Source of the DNA: Bacillota bacterium
GTDB lineage: Bacteria; Bacillota; Dethiobacteria; DTU022
DNA: 33,926 bases
Reading direction: 5' to 3'
Assembly (NCBI GenBank): GCA_012800855.1
Contig: JAAZIN010000119.1
Span: 1 to 33,926, forward strand
Shown here: positions 7,236-14,478 of the stretch, piece by piece
Layout of the letters: each line of letters opens with the position of its first letter
Numbering within the stretch: the stretch's first letter is position 1
The notes under the pieces: generated by a model
Seen by the model: the letters and a program-made list of their open reading frames with translations, nothing else
What the model was told of the DNA's origin: nothing
Database searches by the model: none
Program-made: the position numbers and the translations under genes

Positions 7236-8308
7236 ACCGCAAACTGCTGCTGGATTGTGCACTTTGCCCCAACATGTGCCGCTGTGAATGCCCTGTAGAC
7301 AAGGAGTACGGTCGCGAAGCCGTTTCCCCCTCCGGCAAGGCCCGACTGGCCCACCTGCTGCTAGAGGGGCACCTTGACTGGGAGGAAGACCTCCTGGAGG
7401 CCGTCTCTTCCTGCCTGGGCTGCCGCGGCTGCCGCCTGCTTTGCCCCTTCCCCGAGCTTGACCTCTGCGAAGAGTTGCTCCAGGCGCGCACGGTGGAGCG
7501 CCCTCCGGGGATGGTTCTGCCCGCCGCGGCGCCTTACCTGAACAATTTGAAAAAGTTCGGCAGCCCTTACGGCACCCGCCCCGTGGCCCAGGCTTCGCCG
7601 CAGGGCGGCAGTCCCGAGGTGCTCTATTTTATAAACTGCACCGCGCAGGCAAACCACCCCCGGTCGCCGCAGCTGGTGCTGGAGCTGCTTGAAGCCGCCG
7701 GGGTCTCCTACCGGGTGATGGACCAGTACTGTTGCGGCTACCCGGCGCAGATATGGGGCGATATGGAGCTGGCCCGGCAACTGGCAGAGGAGAACCGCGA
7801 CCGCGCCGCGCAAAGCGGCGCCCGCCTGCTGCTTACCGACTGCCCTGAGTGCTGGCATACTTTTACCGCCAGGTATCCCCAGTGGGGCTGTGAGCTGGGC
7901 CTGCCCGTGGTGGACGCGGCCACCTATTTCCTCGAGCTGGTGCAGCAGGGGCGGCTCAAGATAACACCGCCGGAAGGGATTGGCAGCGTCACCTACCACG
8001 ATCCCTGTATCTGGGCGCGGGTGGCCGAAATGACCGCGGCGCCGCGCGAGCTGCTGCAGCACATTCCCGGGCTGGAACTTAAAGAGGCCCGGCCCGCGGG
8101 GCGGGAGACGCGCTGTTGCGGCGGCGGGGCCATGTTCCAGCTGACCTTTCCGGAGCGCTCCGCCGGGATCGCGCGGCGGCGCCTGGAGGAGCTGCCCCCG
8201 GCCGACGCCGTAGTCACCTCCTGCCCCTTTTGCCGCGAGAACCTGCAGGTGGGCGGCGGTAAGGTCCTCGACCTTGCCGAGCTGCTGGGCCTGGCCGCTC
8301 TCCGGTAG
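7223..8308 (+). CDS. (Fe-S)-binding protein with two CCG domains (GlcF/HdrB-like)
   Basis: This is a 361-residue soluble protein. It begins with a cysteine-rich segment of unusual spacing, CALCPNMCRCECP. A canonical [4Fe-4S] motif, CLGCRGCRLLCP, follows around residues 64-75. Two CCG domains come next, marked by CCGYP and CCGGGAMF, each with further cysteines (TDCPECW, TSCPFC). This layout is found in GlcF, GlpC and heterodisulfide-reductase B partners, which pass electrons between a flavoprotein and quinone or thiol acceptors. The ATG at 7223 has GGGGGAGG upstream and overlaps the flavoprotein gene, strong evidence for a shared operon and a complex. There are no membrane segments, so any quinone link would need another subunit, which is not visible here. 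Confidence 0.9.
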   Translation: MAGVNRKLLLDCALCPNMCRCECPVDKEYGREAVSPSGKARLAHLLLEGHLDWEEDLLEAVSSCLGCRGCRLLCPFPELDLCEELLQARTVERPPGMVLPAAAPYLNNLKKFGSPYGTRPVAQASPQGGSPEVLYFINCTAQANHPRSPQLVLELLEAAGVSYRVMDQYCCGYPAQIWGDMELARQLAEENRDRAAQSGARLLLTDCPECWHTFTARYPQWGCELGLPVVDAATYFLELVQQGRLKITPPEGIGSVTYHDPCIWARVAEMTAAPRELLQHIPGLELKEARPAGRETRCCGGGAMFQLTFPERSAGIARRRLEELPPADAVVTSCPFCRENLQVGGGKVLDLAELLGLAALR

Positions 8309-8355
8309 AGAGGGCCAGGCCGGCGACACCATTAACCGATAACGGAGGTGTGGAG

Positions 8356-9276
8356 TTGGAAGCTTTAAAGACTGCTGTAGTGGTCAACCCGGCTTCAGCA
8401 AACGGAACTACGGCCAGGCGTTGGCCGGAGATCGCCGCCTTTATGGAGAGTGAGGGGATTTCCTTCACCGCTTTCATGACCGAGGCTCCCGAACATGCCA
8501 CGGAGTTGACCCGCCGGGCGCTCCAGGACGGCTGCGACCTGGTGGTTTCGGTTGGCGGTGATGGGACGCACAACGAGGTGATGAACGGCTTCTTTACCGC
8601 GGAGGGCCCGGTGCGCCCCGAAGCGCAGCTCGCTTTCATCTCCATGGGCACGGGCAGCGACCTTATCAAAACACTGCACATTCCCAAGGATCCCGCGGCA
8701 GCGGTAAAACAATTCCGGGCAGCGCGGCCGCGCAAAGTTGATGTGGGCCGGATTAATTTCTACAATCACCGCGGGGAGCGGGCGATACGCTACTTTATCA
8801 ACATTGCCGGCCTGGGCCTTGACGGCGATACCGTGGACCGGGTTAACCGCACCAGCAAGGCCCTGGGCGGCTTTATCTCCTTCCTCTGGGGAACAATCGC
8901 CAGCCTCATGCTCTACCGCAACCAGCAGATGGCCATCTCCGTTGATGACGAGCCCGTGTTTGAGGGGCCGGTGACGGAAGTGGCCGTGGCCAACGGCCGC
9001 TATTTTGGCGGCGGCATGTTCATTGCCCCCCACGCGGTGATGGATGACGGGCTATTCGATGTGGTGATTTTGCACAGCCTCAGCAAGCTAAACCTGCTCG
9101 TCAACCTCCCCAAGGTCTATCGGGGGACGCACCTGGATCACCCCCAGATTATTAGCGTGCGGGGCCGGAAGGTGGTCATTGAGACCGAGGCGCTCTTGAA
9201 CGTGGACGGAGAGCAGCCCGGCCGGGGGCCGGTGGAGATGGATCTGCTGCCCCTGGCCCTTCAGGTGAGGGCTTAG
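8356..9276 (+). CDS. diacylglycerol/sphingosine-kinase family lipid kinase (DgkB/YegS-like)
   Basis: This is 306 residues from TTG 8356, which sits 7 nt from GGAGG. The GTG at 8350 is only 1 nt from it and is unlikely. The catalytic nucleotide motif GGDGT is at residues 67-71. It is followed by the family's MGTGSDLIKT segment, and VVVNPASANG opens the protein. These are standard for the DAGK catalytic domain, which phosphorylates diacylglycerol or related lipids with ATP at the membrane surface. It lies 47 bp after the Fe-S protein gene in the same direction and may be cotranscribed. The lipid link fits the alkyl-DHAP-synthase-like gene two positions upstream. Exact lipid substrate is inferred only. 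Confidence 0.9.
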   Translation: MEALKTAVVVNPASANGTTARRWPEIAAFMESEGISFTAFMTEAPEHATELTRRALQDGCDLVVSVGGDGTHNEVMNGFFTAEGPVRPEAQLAFISMGTGSDLIKTLHIPKDPAAAVKQFRAARPRKVDVGRINFYNHRGERAIRYFINIAGLGLDGDTVDRVNRTSKALGGFISFLWGTIASLMLYRNQQMAISVDDEPVFEGPVTEVAVANGRYFGGGMFIAPHAVMDDGLFDVVILHSLSKLNLLVNLPKVYRGTHLDHPQIISVRGRKVVIETEALLNVDGEQPGRGPVEMDLLPLALQVRA

Positions 9277-9321
9277 TAAAAATACTTCACTTAATGATAG
9301 CGTTGGAAGGTAGTAGCTAGG

Positions 9322-9360
9322 GGGCCCTCCTCATATAATAAAGCAGGAAGGAGGAGGCCC
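9322..9360 (+). promoter_or_regulatory. hairpin that can mask the ytxC ribosome binding site, with promoter-like -10 in the loop
   Basis: GGGCCCTCCTC (9322-9332) pairs with GAGGAGGCCC (9351-9360) as a 10-bp stem with one bulged C. The right arm contains most of the Shine-Dalgarno AAGGAGGAGG (9348-9357) for the GTG at 9362. The 18-nt loop holds CATATAATA (9332-9340). That resembles a sigma-A -10 and also fits the sigma-K -10 pattern CATAnnnTA. I found no good -35. If transcription begins at that -10, the left arm is not made and the site is free; in read-through mRNA it could be masked. Confidence 0.5.
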
Positions 9361-9361
9361 G

Positions 9362-10279
9362 GTGTATACCCTCTCGATCATGGTCAGGCGCTCTTGTGAG
9401 CAGCTGCAGCGAAGGCTGGAGAGCAAGGGCGCCTTGTTTAATAACCTGCCCTTTCTCTATTCCTGGAGCGACTGCGGCAGCGCCGGAAAGCTGCTTTGCT
9501 TCCTTCCTGCTCAACCTGTCGACGGCAGCTCCAGGCAGGCCCTTGTCAAGGCAGTTGCCTCCCTGGTATCGCATTACCTGGTGGAGGACCTGGTCGTTCA
9601 CCTGCTGCGCGATCTCATTCGCTTTCACTACTTCTATTTCAGCAAGGAGGAGCGAGAAGAGATCCTCGCCATTGCCTGCCGCAAGTTTAACAGCGTAAAG
9701 CTAAAGCTGCGCCGGGAGCTTCACCGGGACTTTATTGAGAAGAGCATCCTCTCCTACCTGAAGGGGCCGCATGATCATCTAAACATCGAAGGGTTCTACA
9801 ATTTCCGGCTGCACGAATGCCGCCGCGAGCTGTGCCGGGTCATTGAAGAAGCCATTGAGACCTATCTTGCCGACAGGGAATACCGGGAATTTATCCGCCT
9901 GTTGAAGTATTTTCTTAGCCTTCAGCAGCCGAAGATAGAGCTCATTCACCTTACCGCCGACCAGAAAGGGCGCGTGCGGATTACCGATCACCGCTTCAGG
10001 CAGGTCCATCCCGGGGAATGGGATGAATTTGATCTCGCCGATTTTGACAATGAGAGCGATTACGAGGATATCCTTGTGAGCATGCTTGTGTCGGTGGCGC
10101 CCCGCCGGATCATGCTCCACCGGAGCGTTGCCCAGCGCTATCCCCGGGCGGTGGAGAGCCTGCGCCGCATCTTTGAACACCGCCTTATTGACTGTGAAGA
10201 CTGCAGCCGCTGCCGCCGGGAGAAGGCGCCCCTTCTTACCGGCGACAAGCCCTGCCCACCTGGGCTTCCATACCATTAA
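9362..10279 (+). CDS. ytxC: YtxC-family putative sporulation protein
   Basis: This is 305 residues from GTG 9362, with a strong but potentially hairpin-covered AAGGAGGAGG. The middle region contains NIEGFYNFRLHECRREL and then EYREFIRLLKYFLSLQQP, the recognisable core of YtxC proteins. The position directly before thrS also matches Bacillus subtilis, where ytxC precedes thrS. A C-terminal CEDCSRCRREK tail contains cysteines that could bind metal. The molecular function of YtxC is not known; it is listed as a putative sporulation protein and is found in spore formers. There are no signal peptide or membrane segments. It supports the view that the organism makes endospores. Confidence 0.85.
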   Translation: MYTLSIMVRRSCEQLQRRLESKGALFNNLPFLYSWSDCGSAGKLLCFLPAQPVDGSSRQALVKAVASLVSHYLVEDLVVHLLRDLIRFHYFYFSKEEREEILAIACRKFNSVKLKLRRELHRDFIEKSILSYLKGPHDHLNIEGFYNFRLHECRRELCRVIEEAIETYLADREYREFIRLLKYFLSLQQPKIELIHLTADQKGRVRITDHRFRQVHPGEWDEFDLADFDNESDYEDILVSMLVSVAPRRIMLHRSVAQRYPRAVESLRRIFEHRLIDCEDCSRCRREKAPLLTGDKPCPPGLPYH

Positions 10280-10410
10280 GTCCCTCCTGGCAAAGAGGGA
10301 GTAAATGGCCCGGAGCTCTTCACTTGTTCAGGACGACATTCCAGGAAGCCCCCAAACCTCTTACCTCTAACCTATCACCCCTGGCTTCCCAACTCTCGCT
10401 TCTCCTAAAC

Positions 10411-10439
10411 TTGACAGGGGTTGGGACAAGTCATATCAT
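10411..10439 (+). promoter_or_regulatory. sigma-A promoter of thrS
   Basis: A perfect TTGACA (10411-10416), a 17-bp spacer and TATCAT (10434-10439) lie 39 bp before the thrS start. The 10318-10410 stretch just upstream is pyrimidine-rich. A hairpin TCCCTC/GAGGGA (10281-10300) follows ytxC but has no T-run. No T-box elements are present between promoter and gene. Confidence 0.8.
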
Positions 10440-10478
10440 TAAGCTAGCCTATTGCAGCAGGGAAGGAGGACATGCTTT

Positions 10479-12386
10479 TTGCCGCAGATCAAGGTTAGGT
10501 TAAAGCCGAGGAAGGAACTCTCCTATTCTGCGGGAGTTAGCTTGCTGGATATATGCCGCGAACACGAGGACAGCTGCGACAGTGTGATCGCGGCACTGGT
10601 CAATGGAAAGGAACGCGACCTGACCAGCTCCCTTGAATCTGACAGCGAGGTCGCTTTTTTGAATTTTACCGACGAGCAGGGCGCCAGGATCTACCGCCAC
10701 AGCACCAGCCACGTCCTGGCCCAGGCCGTGAAGAGGCTCTATCCCGACGCGAAGCTGGGGATCGGCCCGGCGATAGAGAACGGCTTTTACTATGATTTCG
10801 AGTTTCCCGAGCCCATCTCGGCGGAAGACCTGGACAAAATTGAAGCGGAGATGAAGCGGATCATCGCGGAAAAGCTGCCCATTAGGCGCCGGGAAATCAG
10901 CCGGGAGGAGGCCCTTGAACTCTTCAGGCAAAAGGGCGAGACCTACAAGTGCGAATTAATCGCCGAGCTGCCCGACAATGAACCCATCAGCATATACGAG
11001 CAGGGCGAGTTTGTCGATCTCTGCGCCGGACCCCACCTGCCCGATACGGGCAAGATTGGGGCGTTTAAGCTAACCGGGCTTGCCGGCGCCTACTGGCGGG
11101 GCGATGAGCGCAACCCCATGCTGCAGCGCATTTACGGCACCAGCTTCCCCACCGCCGAGCAGCTGGAGCGGCACCTGGAGCTGCTGGAGGAGGCGAAGAA
11201 GCGGGATCACCGCAAGCTGGGCCGCGAGCTCGATCTTTTCAGCCTGCACGAAGAGGGCCCCGGCTTCCCCTTTTTCCACCACAACGGGATGATCATCATC
11301 GAGGAGCTCATCTCCTTCTGGCGCCGGGAGCATCGCCGGGCCGGCTACGAGGAGATCCGCACTCCCATAATTTTGAACCGGAAGCTCTGGGAGCATTCCG
11401 GCCACTGGGATCATTTTCGCGAGAACATGTATTTCACCAAGATTGACGGAGAAGATTATGCCGTCAAGCCGATGAACTGCCCCGGTGCGATGCTCGTTTA
11501 CCGCTCGCGCATGCACAGCTACCGCGACCTGCCGCGGCGCATTGCCGAGCTGGGCCTGGTGCACCGCCACGAGCTTTCCGGCACCCTGCACGGGCTGCTG
11601 CGCGTGCGCAGCTTTACCCAGGACGACGCCCACATCTTCATGACCCCAGATCAGATCGAGTCGGAGGTTGCCGGCGTCATTGACATGATCGATCGCTTTT
11701 ACCGCGTGTTCGGCTTCAACTACCGCGTGGAGTTGAGTACCAGGCCGGCCAAGGCCATCGGCAGCATCGAGATGTGGAACCGGGCTGAGTCCATTCTCGA
11801 GCGGGTCCTGCAGGCGAGGGGGCTTCCCTACCGCATCAACGAGGGCGAGGGCGCCTTTTACGGGCCCAAGATCGACTTTCACCTGGAAGACTGCCTTGGC
11901 CGCAGCTGGCAATGCGGGACCATCCAGCTGGACTTCCAGATGCCCAGCTTGTTTGACCTTTCCTATATCGGCCCCGACGGCCAGAAGCATTGCCCGGTGG
12001 TGATCCACCGCGTCATCTACGGGGCCATAGAGCGCTTCCTGGCGCTGCTCATCGAGCACTATGGCGGCGCCTTCCCGGCCTGGCTGGCCCCGCAGCAGGC
12101 GGTGGTAATTCCCATCACCGAAAGGCAGCACCTCTACGCCGCGGAGGTCTACGAAGCCCTGCGCGGCGCCAATTTCAGGGTTTATGTGGATGACCGGAGC
12201 GAGAAGGTGGGCTACAAGATCAGGGAGGCGCAGCTGAAGAAGATTCCCTACATGCTGGTGTTAGGGGAGCGGGAAGCCGCCGCGAAGCAGGTGGCGGTGC
12301 GCCACCGCGAGGAGGGCGACCTCGGTCCCTGTTCCCTGGATAATTTTATCGCCCGCCTTAGAGAGGAGATAGAAGAAAAAAAATAA
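10479..12386 (+). CDS. thrS: threonyl-tRNA synthetase
   Basis: I chose TTG 10479, 9 nt after GGAGG, which gives 635 residues, the normal bacterial length. A TGS domain comes first. The editing domain follows, with HSTSH and CAGPH metal/active-site motifs. The class II catalytic core then has the zinc ligands in NCPG, DDAHIF and VIHRVIYG. The anticodon-binding domain (PITERQHLYAAEVYEALR) ends the protein. It charges tRNA-Thr in the cytoplasm and clears mischarged Ser-tRNA-Thr. It is transcribed from its own sigma-A promoter. Unlike many Firmicute thrS genes, it shows no T-box leader in the short 5' region. The next gene, infC, begins about 230 bp downstream behind its own promoter. Confidence 0.97.
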   Translation: MPQIKVRLKPRKELSYSAGVSLLDICREHEDSCDSVIAALVNGKERDLTSSLESDSEVAFLNFTDEQGARIYRHSTSHVLAQAVKRLYPDAKLGIGPAIENGFYYDFEFPEPISAEDLDKIEAEMKRIIAEKLPIRRREISREEALELFRQKGETYKCELIAELPDNEPISIYEQGEFVDLCAGPHLPDTGKIGAFKLTGLAGAYWRGDERNPMLQRIYGTSFPTAEQLERHLELLEEAKKRDHRKLGRELDLFSLHEEGPGFPFFHHNGMIIIEELISFWRREHRRAGYEEIRTPIILNRKLWEHSGHWDHFRENMYFTKIDGEDYAVKPMNCPGAMLVYRSRMHSYRDLPRRIAELGLVHRHELSGTLHGLLRVRSFTQDDAHIFMTPDQIESEVAGVIDMIDRFYRVFGFNYRVELSTRPAKAIGSIEMWNRAESILERVLQARGLPYRINEGEGAFYGPKIDFHLEDCLGRSWQCGTIQLDFQMPSLFDLSYIGPDGQKHCPVVIHRVIYGAIERFLALLIEHYGGAFPAWLAPQQAVVIPITERQHLYAAEVYEALRGANFRVYVDDRSEKVGYKIREAQLKKIPYMLVLGEREAAAKQVAVRHREEGDLGPCSLDNFIARLREEIEEKK

Positions 12387-12387
12387 A

Positions 12388-12416
12388 TTGACCTCTGGGG
12401 CATCTTTTGGTATGCT
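12388..12416 (+). promoter_or_regulatory. sigma-A promoter of the infC-rpmI-rplT operon
   Basis: TTGACC (12388-12393), a 17-bp spacer and TATGCT (12411-12416) start two bases after the thrS stop. Transcription would begin near 12423, giving a leader of about 190 nt. Confidence 0.6.
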
Positions 12417-12420
12417 CCAA

Positions 12421-12612
12421 TCAGCAACAAAAAAATAATTAATCTGCTGAAAGAAGAAGTAGAAGCCACTGCTTCTCACCCTGGGGCGCGTGGAGTGATG
12501 CTGCTGCCAGGGTTATCCAGGCCAACTGCGGGATTGGTGGGCAGGTGCTTTTACCTGCTCATATTTGTTAATTAGATTAAATGGGGGAATGCCATGGCAG
12601 GAGGTGAAAAAG
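12421..12612 (+). promoter_or_regulatory. structured infC leader, candidate L20-type autoregulatory leader
   Basis: The untranslated leader contains a series of hairpins. TCAGCA/TGCTGA is at 12421-12450. An 8-bp stem AGAAGTAG/CTGCTTCT is at 12455-12476. CCCTGG/CCAGGG is at 12479-12512. An 8-bp stem GGGCAGGT/ACCTGCTC is at 12539-12560, followed by the weak T-rich atatttgttaatt. In Firmicutes the infC-rpmI-rplT operon is controlled by L20 binding to such a leader and causing attenuation. I infer that role from position and structure and could not match a covariance model. Confidence 0.5.
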
Positions 12613-13122
12613 ATTACCAAAAACTTGCCCGTCAATGAGCAAATTAAGGCCCGGGAAGTGCGCGTCATCGATGTGGACGGCACCCAGATCGGGGTGATGG
12701 CGCTCCAGGATGCTCTGGAAATAGCCCGGCAAAAGAGGATGGACCTGGTAAATGTAGCTCCCAACGAGAATCCGCCCGTATGCCGGCTGATGGACTTTGG
12801 CAAGTATAAGTACGAGCAGAGCAAGAGGGAGCGCGAAGCCCGCAAGAAGCAGAAGATGGTTACGATAAAAGAGATCAGGCTCCGTCCAAAGATTGAAAAG
12901 CACGACTTTGAGGTGAAATTAAGGAGCACGCGCCGCTTCCTGGAAAGCGGCGACAAGGTTAAGGTCACCGTGATGTTCCGGGGCCGGGAGCTGGCGCATC
13001 CGGAGATGGCCAAGCGCCTTTGCGAAGAGATGGCACGGGCGCTGCAGGATTGCGCCGTTGTCGAACGCAGTGCCAAGCTAGAGGGGCGCAACATGATCAT
13101 GATTTTGTCCCCTAAATCATAG
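12613..13122 (+). CDS. infC: translation initiation factor IF-3, AUU start
   Basis: The start is read as ATT at 12613, 8 nt after AGGAGG (12599-12604), giving 169 residues. The in-frame ATG at 12589 and GTG at 12604 are badly placed relative to any Shine-Dalgarno. An AUU start is a known feature of infC in Escherichia coli and Bacillus/Geobacillus, where IF-3 discriminates against its own start codon. The N-terminal domain (NLPVNEQIKAREVRVID), the lysine-rich linker (YEQSKREREARKKQK) and the C-terminal domain (KIEKHDFEVKLRSTRRFLE) are all present. IF-3 binds the 30S subunit and checks start codons. It leads the operon with rpmI (18 bp downstream) and rplT. Confidence 0.93.
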   Translation: MTKNLPVNEQIKAREVRVIDVDGTQIGVMALQDALEIARQKRMDLVNVAPNENPPVCRLMDFGKYKYEQSKREREARKKQKMVTIKEIRLRPKIEKHDFEVKLRSTRRFLESGDKVKVTVMFRGRELAHPEMAKRLCEEMARALQDCAVVERSAKLEGRNMIMILSPKS

Positions 13123-13140
13123 TAGAAGGAGATAAGAGCA

Positions 13141-13332
13141 ATGCCCAAGATGAAAACACACCGGGGGGCAGCGAAACGTTTCAAGAGAACGGGGAGTGGA
13201 AAGTTCAAGCGCTTTCACGCTTTCAAAAGCCACCTCCTCACGAAAAAATGCGCCCGCCGGAAGAGAAGGCTTCGCCAATCAACTCTGGTTAGCCCTTCCG
13301 ACTACAAGCGTGTAGAGAGGCTATTGCCCTAG
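13141..13332 (+). CDS. rpmI: 50S ribosomal protein L35
   Basis: This 63-residue, strongly basic protein starts [20 protein letters not shown], the conserved L35 N-terminus. It continues with the LTKK and KRRLRQ segments. The start has AAGGAG upstream. It lies between infC and rplT in the universal infC-rpmI-rplT order and would be assembled into the large ribosomal subunit. Confidence 0.97.
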   Translation: MPKMKTHRGAAKRFKRTGSGKFKRFHAFKSHLLTKKCARRKRRLRQSTLVSPSDYKRVERLLP

Positions 13333-13353
13333 TCAAGAAAGGAGGTCGCAGCC

Positions 13354-13707
13354 ATGCCCCGCGTCAAAAGAGGACCGGTTGCCCGCCGGAGACGCAAAAG
13401 AGTATTGAAGCTGGCAAAGGGATACTACGGGGGCAAGAGCAGGCTATATCGCACGGCAAAGCAGCAGGTGATGAAATCGCTCTTTTACGCCTACCGGGAC
13501 CGCCGGCAGCGTAAAAGAGATTTCCGCAGGCTGTGGATCGCGCGCATTAACGCCGCCGCGCGCTCCAATGGGATCTCCTACAGCCGTTTTATCAGCGGGC
13601 TGAAGAAAGCGGACGTGGAAATCAACCGGAAGATGCTTGCCGAGATGGCCGTTCATGACCAGGACGGTTTCAGCAGGCTGGTTCAAGTGGCCAAAAAGCA
13701 CAGCTAG
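13354..13707 (+). CDS. rplT: 50S ribosomal protein L20
   Basis: This 117-residue basic protein starts [20 protein letters not shown]. It contains [18 protein letters not shown] and [11 protein letters not shown], conserved in L20. An AAGGAGG lies 8 nt upstream of the ATG. L20 is an early assembly protein of the 50S subunit and, in Firmicutes, the repressor of its own operon through the infC leader. The following 116 bp to the next gene contain a GC-rich region but no clean terminator. Confidence 0.97.
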   Translation: MPRVKRGPVARRRRKRVLKLAKGYYGGKSRLYRTAKQQVMKSLFYAYRDRRQRKRDFRRLWIARINAAARSNGISYSRFISGLKKADVEINRKMLAEMAVHDQDGFSRLVQVAKKHS

Positions 13708-13823
13708 CCCTCTCCGCATAGAATGTCCTGCATTTCCGGGGCGGATGGTGGCAGGGCCTTGCCCCGTTATTTCCCTGAAGTTAGCCGCCCCTGTCCTGGG
13801 ATGAAGAAGGGGAGGTGTTTGAA

Positions 13824-14477
13824 GTGTCCAAGCAATATCTGGTGATCGGGGCCGGCCGTTTCGGTTCCAGCGTAGCCACAACCCTTTATGAGCTGGGGCA
13901 TGATGTAACCGTTGTGGATATCAACCCGTCGCGGGTGCAGGAGATTAGCAAATCCGTCGCCCATGCCCTCCAGGCGGATGCTACCAGCGAGGCCGCCTTG
14001 AGCTCGCTGGGGGTGAGGGAGTTTGATGTCATCGTCGTGGCCATTGGCCATGATCTCCAATCCTCGATTATGACCTGCATCCTGCTCATCGAGATGGGAG
14101 CCCGCTTTGTCGTGGCCAGGGCGCACACGGAGATGCACGGCAAGGTCCTTTCCAAGATTGGTGTCAACCGGGTCGTATTCCCGGAGAAAGACATGGGACA
14201 GAAGCTGGCCCATAGCCTGAGCGCATTCAACATTGTCGACTTGATTGAACTTTCCTCCAGCAGCAACGTGGTGGAAGTAACCGCGCCTGCAGAGATGGTG
14301 GGACGTTCTCTCCAGGAGTTGAACTTACGGGCGCGTTTCGGCATAAATGTGATTGCTTTGCGGAGCAAGGACGGGAAGACCAATATTTCTCCCGGCGGGG
14401 AGGATATAATCAAGGAGGGCGATCTCATCATCGCCGTTGGCGACAATAAAGCATTGAAAAAAATGGGCTGGGTTTGA
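13824..14477 (+). CDS. RCK-domain potassium uptake regulator (KtrA/TrkA-like)
   Basis: From GTG 13824, 8 nt after GGGGAGG, this is 217 residues. An upstream GTG at 13815 overlaps that ribosome binding site. The N-terminal RCK_N domain has the nucleotide motif VIGAGRFGSS and an acidic end of beta-2 in VVDIN. The C-terminal RCK_C domain begins near NVVEVTAPAEMVG. KtrA/TrkA-type proteins are cytoplasmic rings that gate a membrane K+ channel subunit (KtrB/TrkH) in response to ATP/ADP, NAD(H) or c-di-AMP. No KtrB/TrkH gene is in this window, so the partner must be elsewhere. The stop overlaps the next gene region by one base step, suggesting coupling to the methylase gene. Confidence 0.9.
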   Translation: MSKQYLVIGAGRFGSSVATTLYELGHDVTVVDINPSRVQEISKSVAHALQADATSEAALSSLGVREFDVIVVAIGHDLQSSIMTCILLIEMGARFVVARAHTEMHGKVLSKIGVNRVVFPEKDMGQKLAHSLSAFNIVDLIELSSSSNVVEVTAPAEMVGRSLQELNLRARFGINVIALRSKDGKTNISPGGEDIIKEGDLIIAVGDNKALKKMGWV

Positions 14478-14478
14478 T

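Noticed and set aside
10280-10478. T-box leader for thrS
   Set aside because: No GGGTGGTACCGCG element, specifier stem or terminator; only about 30 nt lie between promoter and start codon.
11070-12131. 353-codon minus-strand open frame opposite thrS
   Set aside because: Antisense shadow; thrS is complete with all family motifs.
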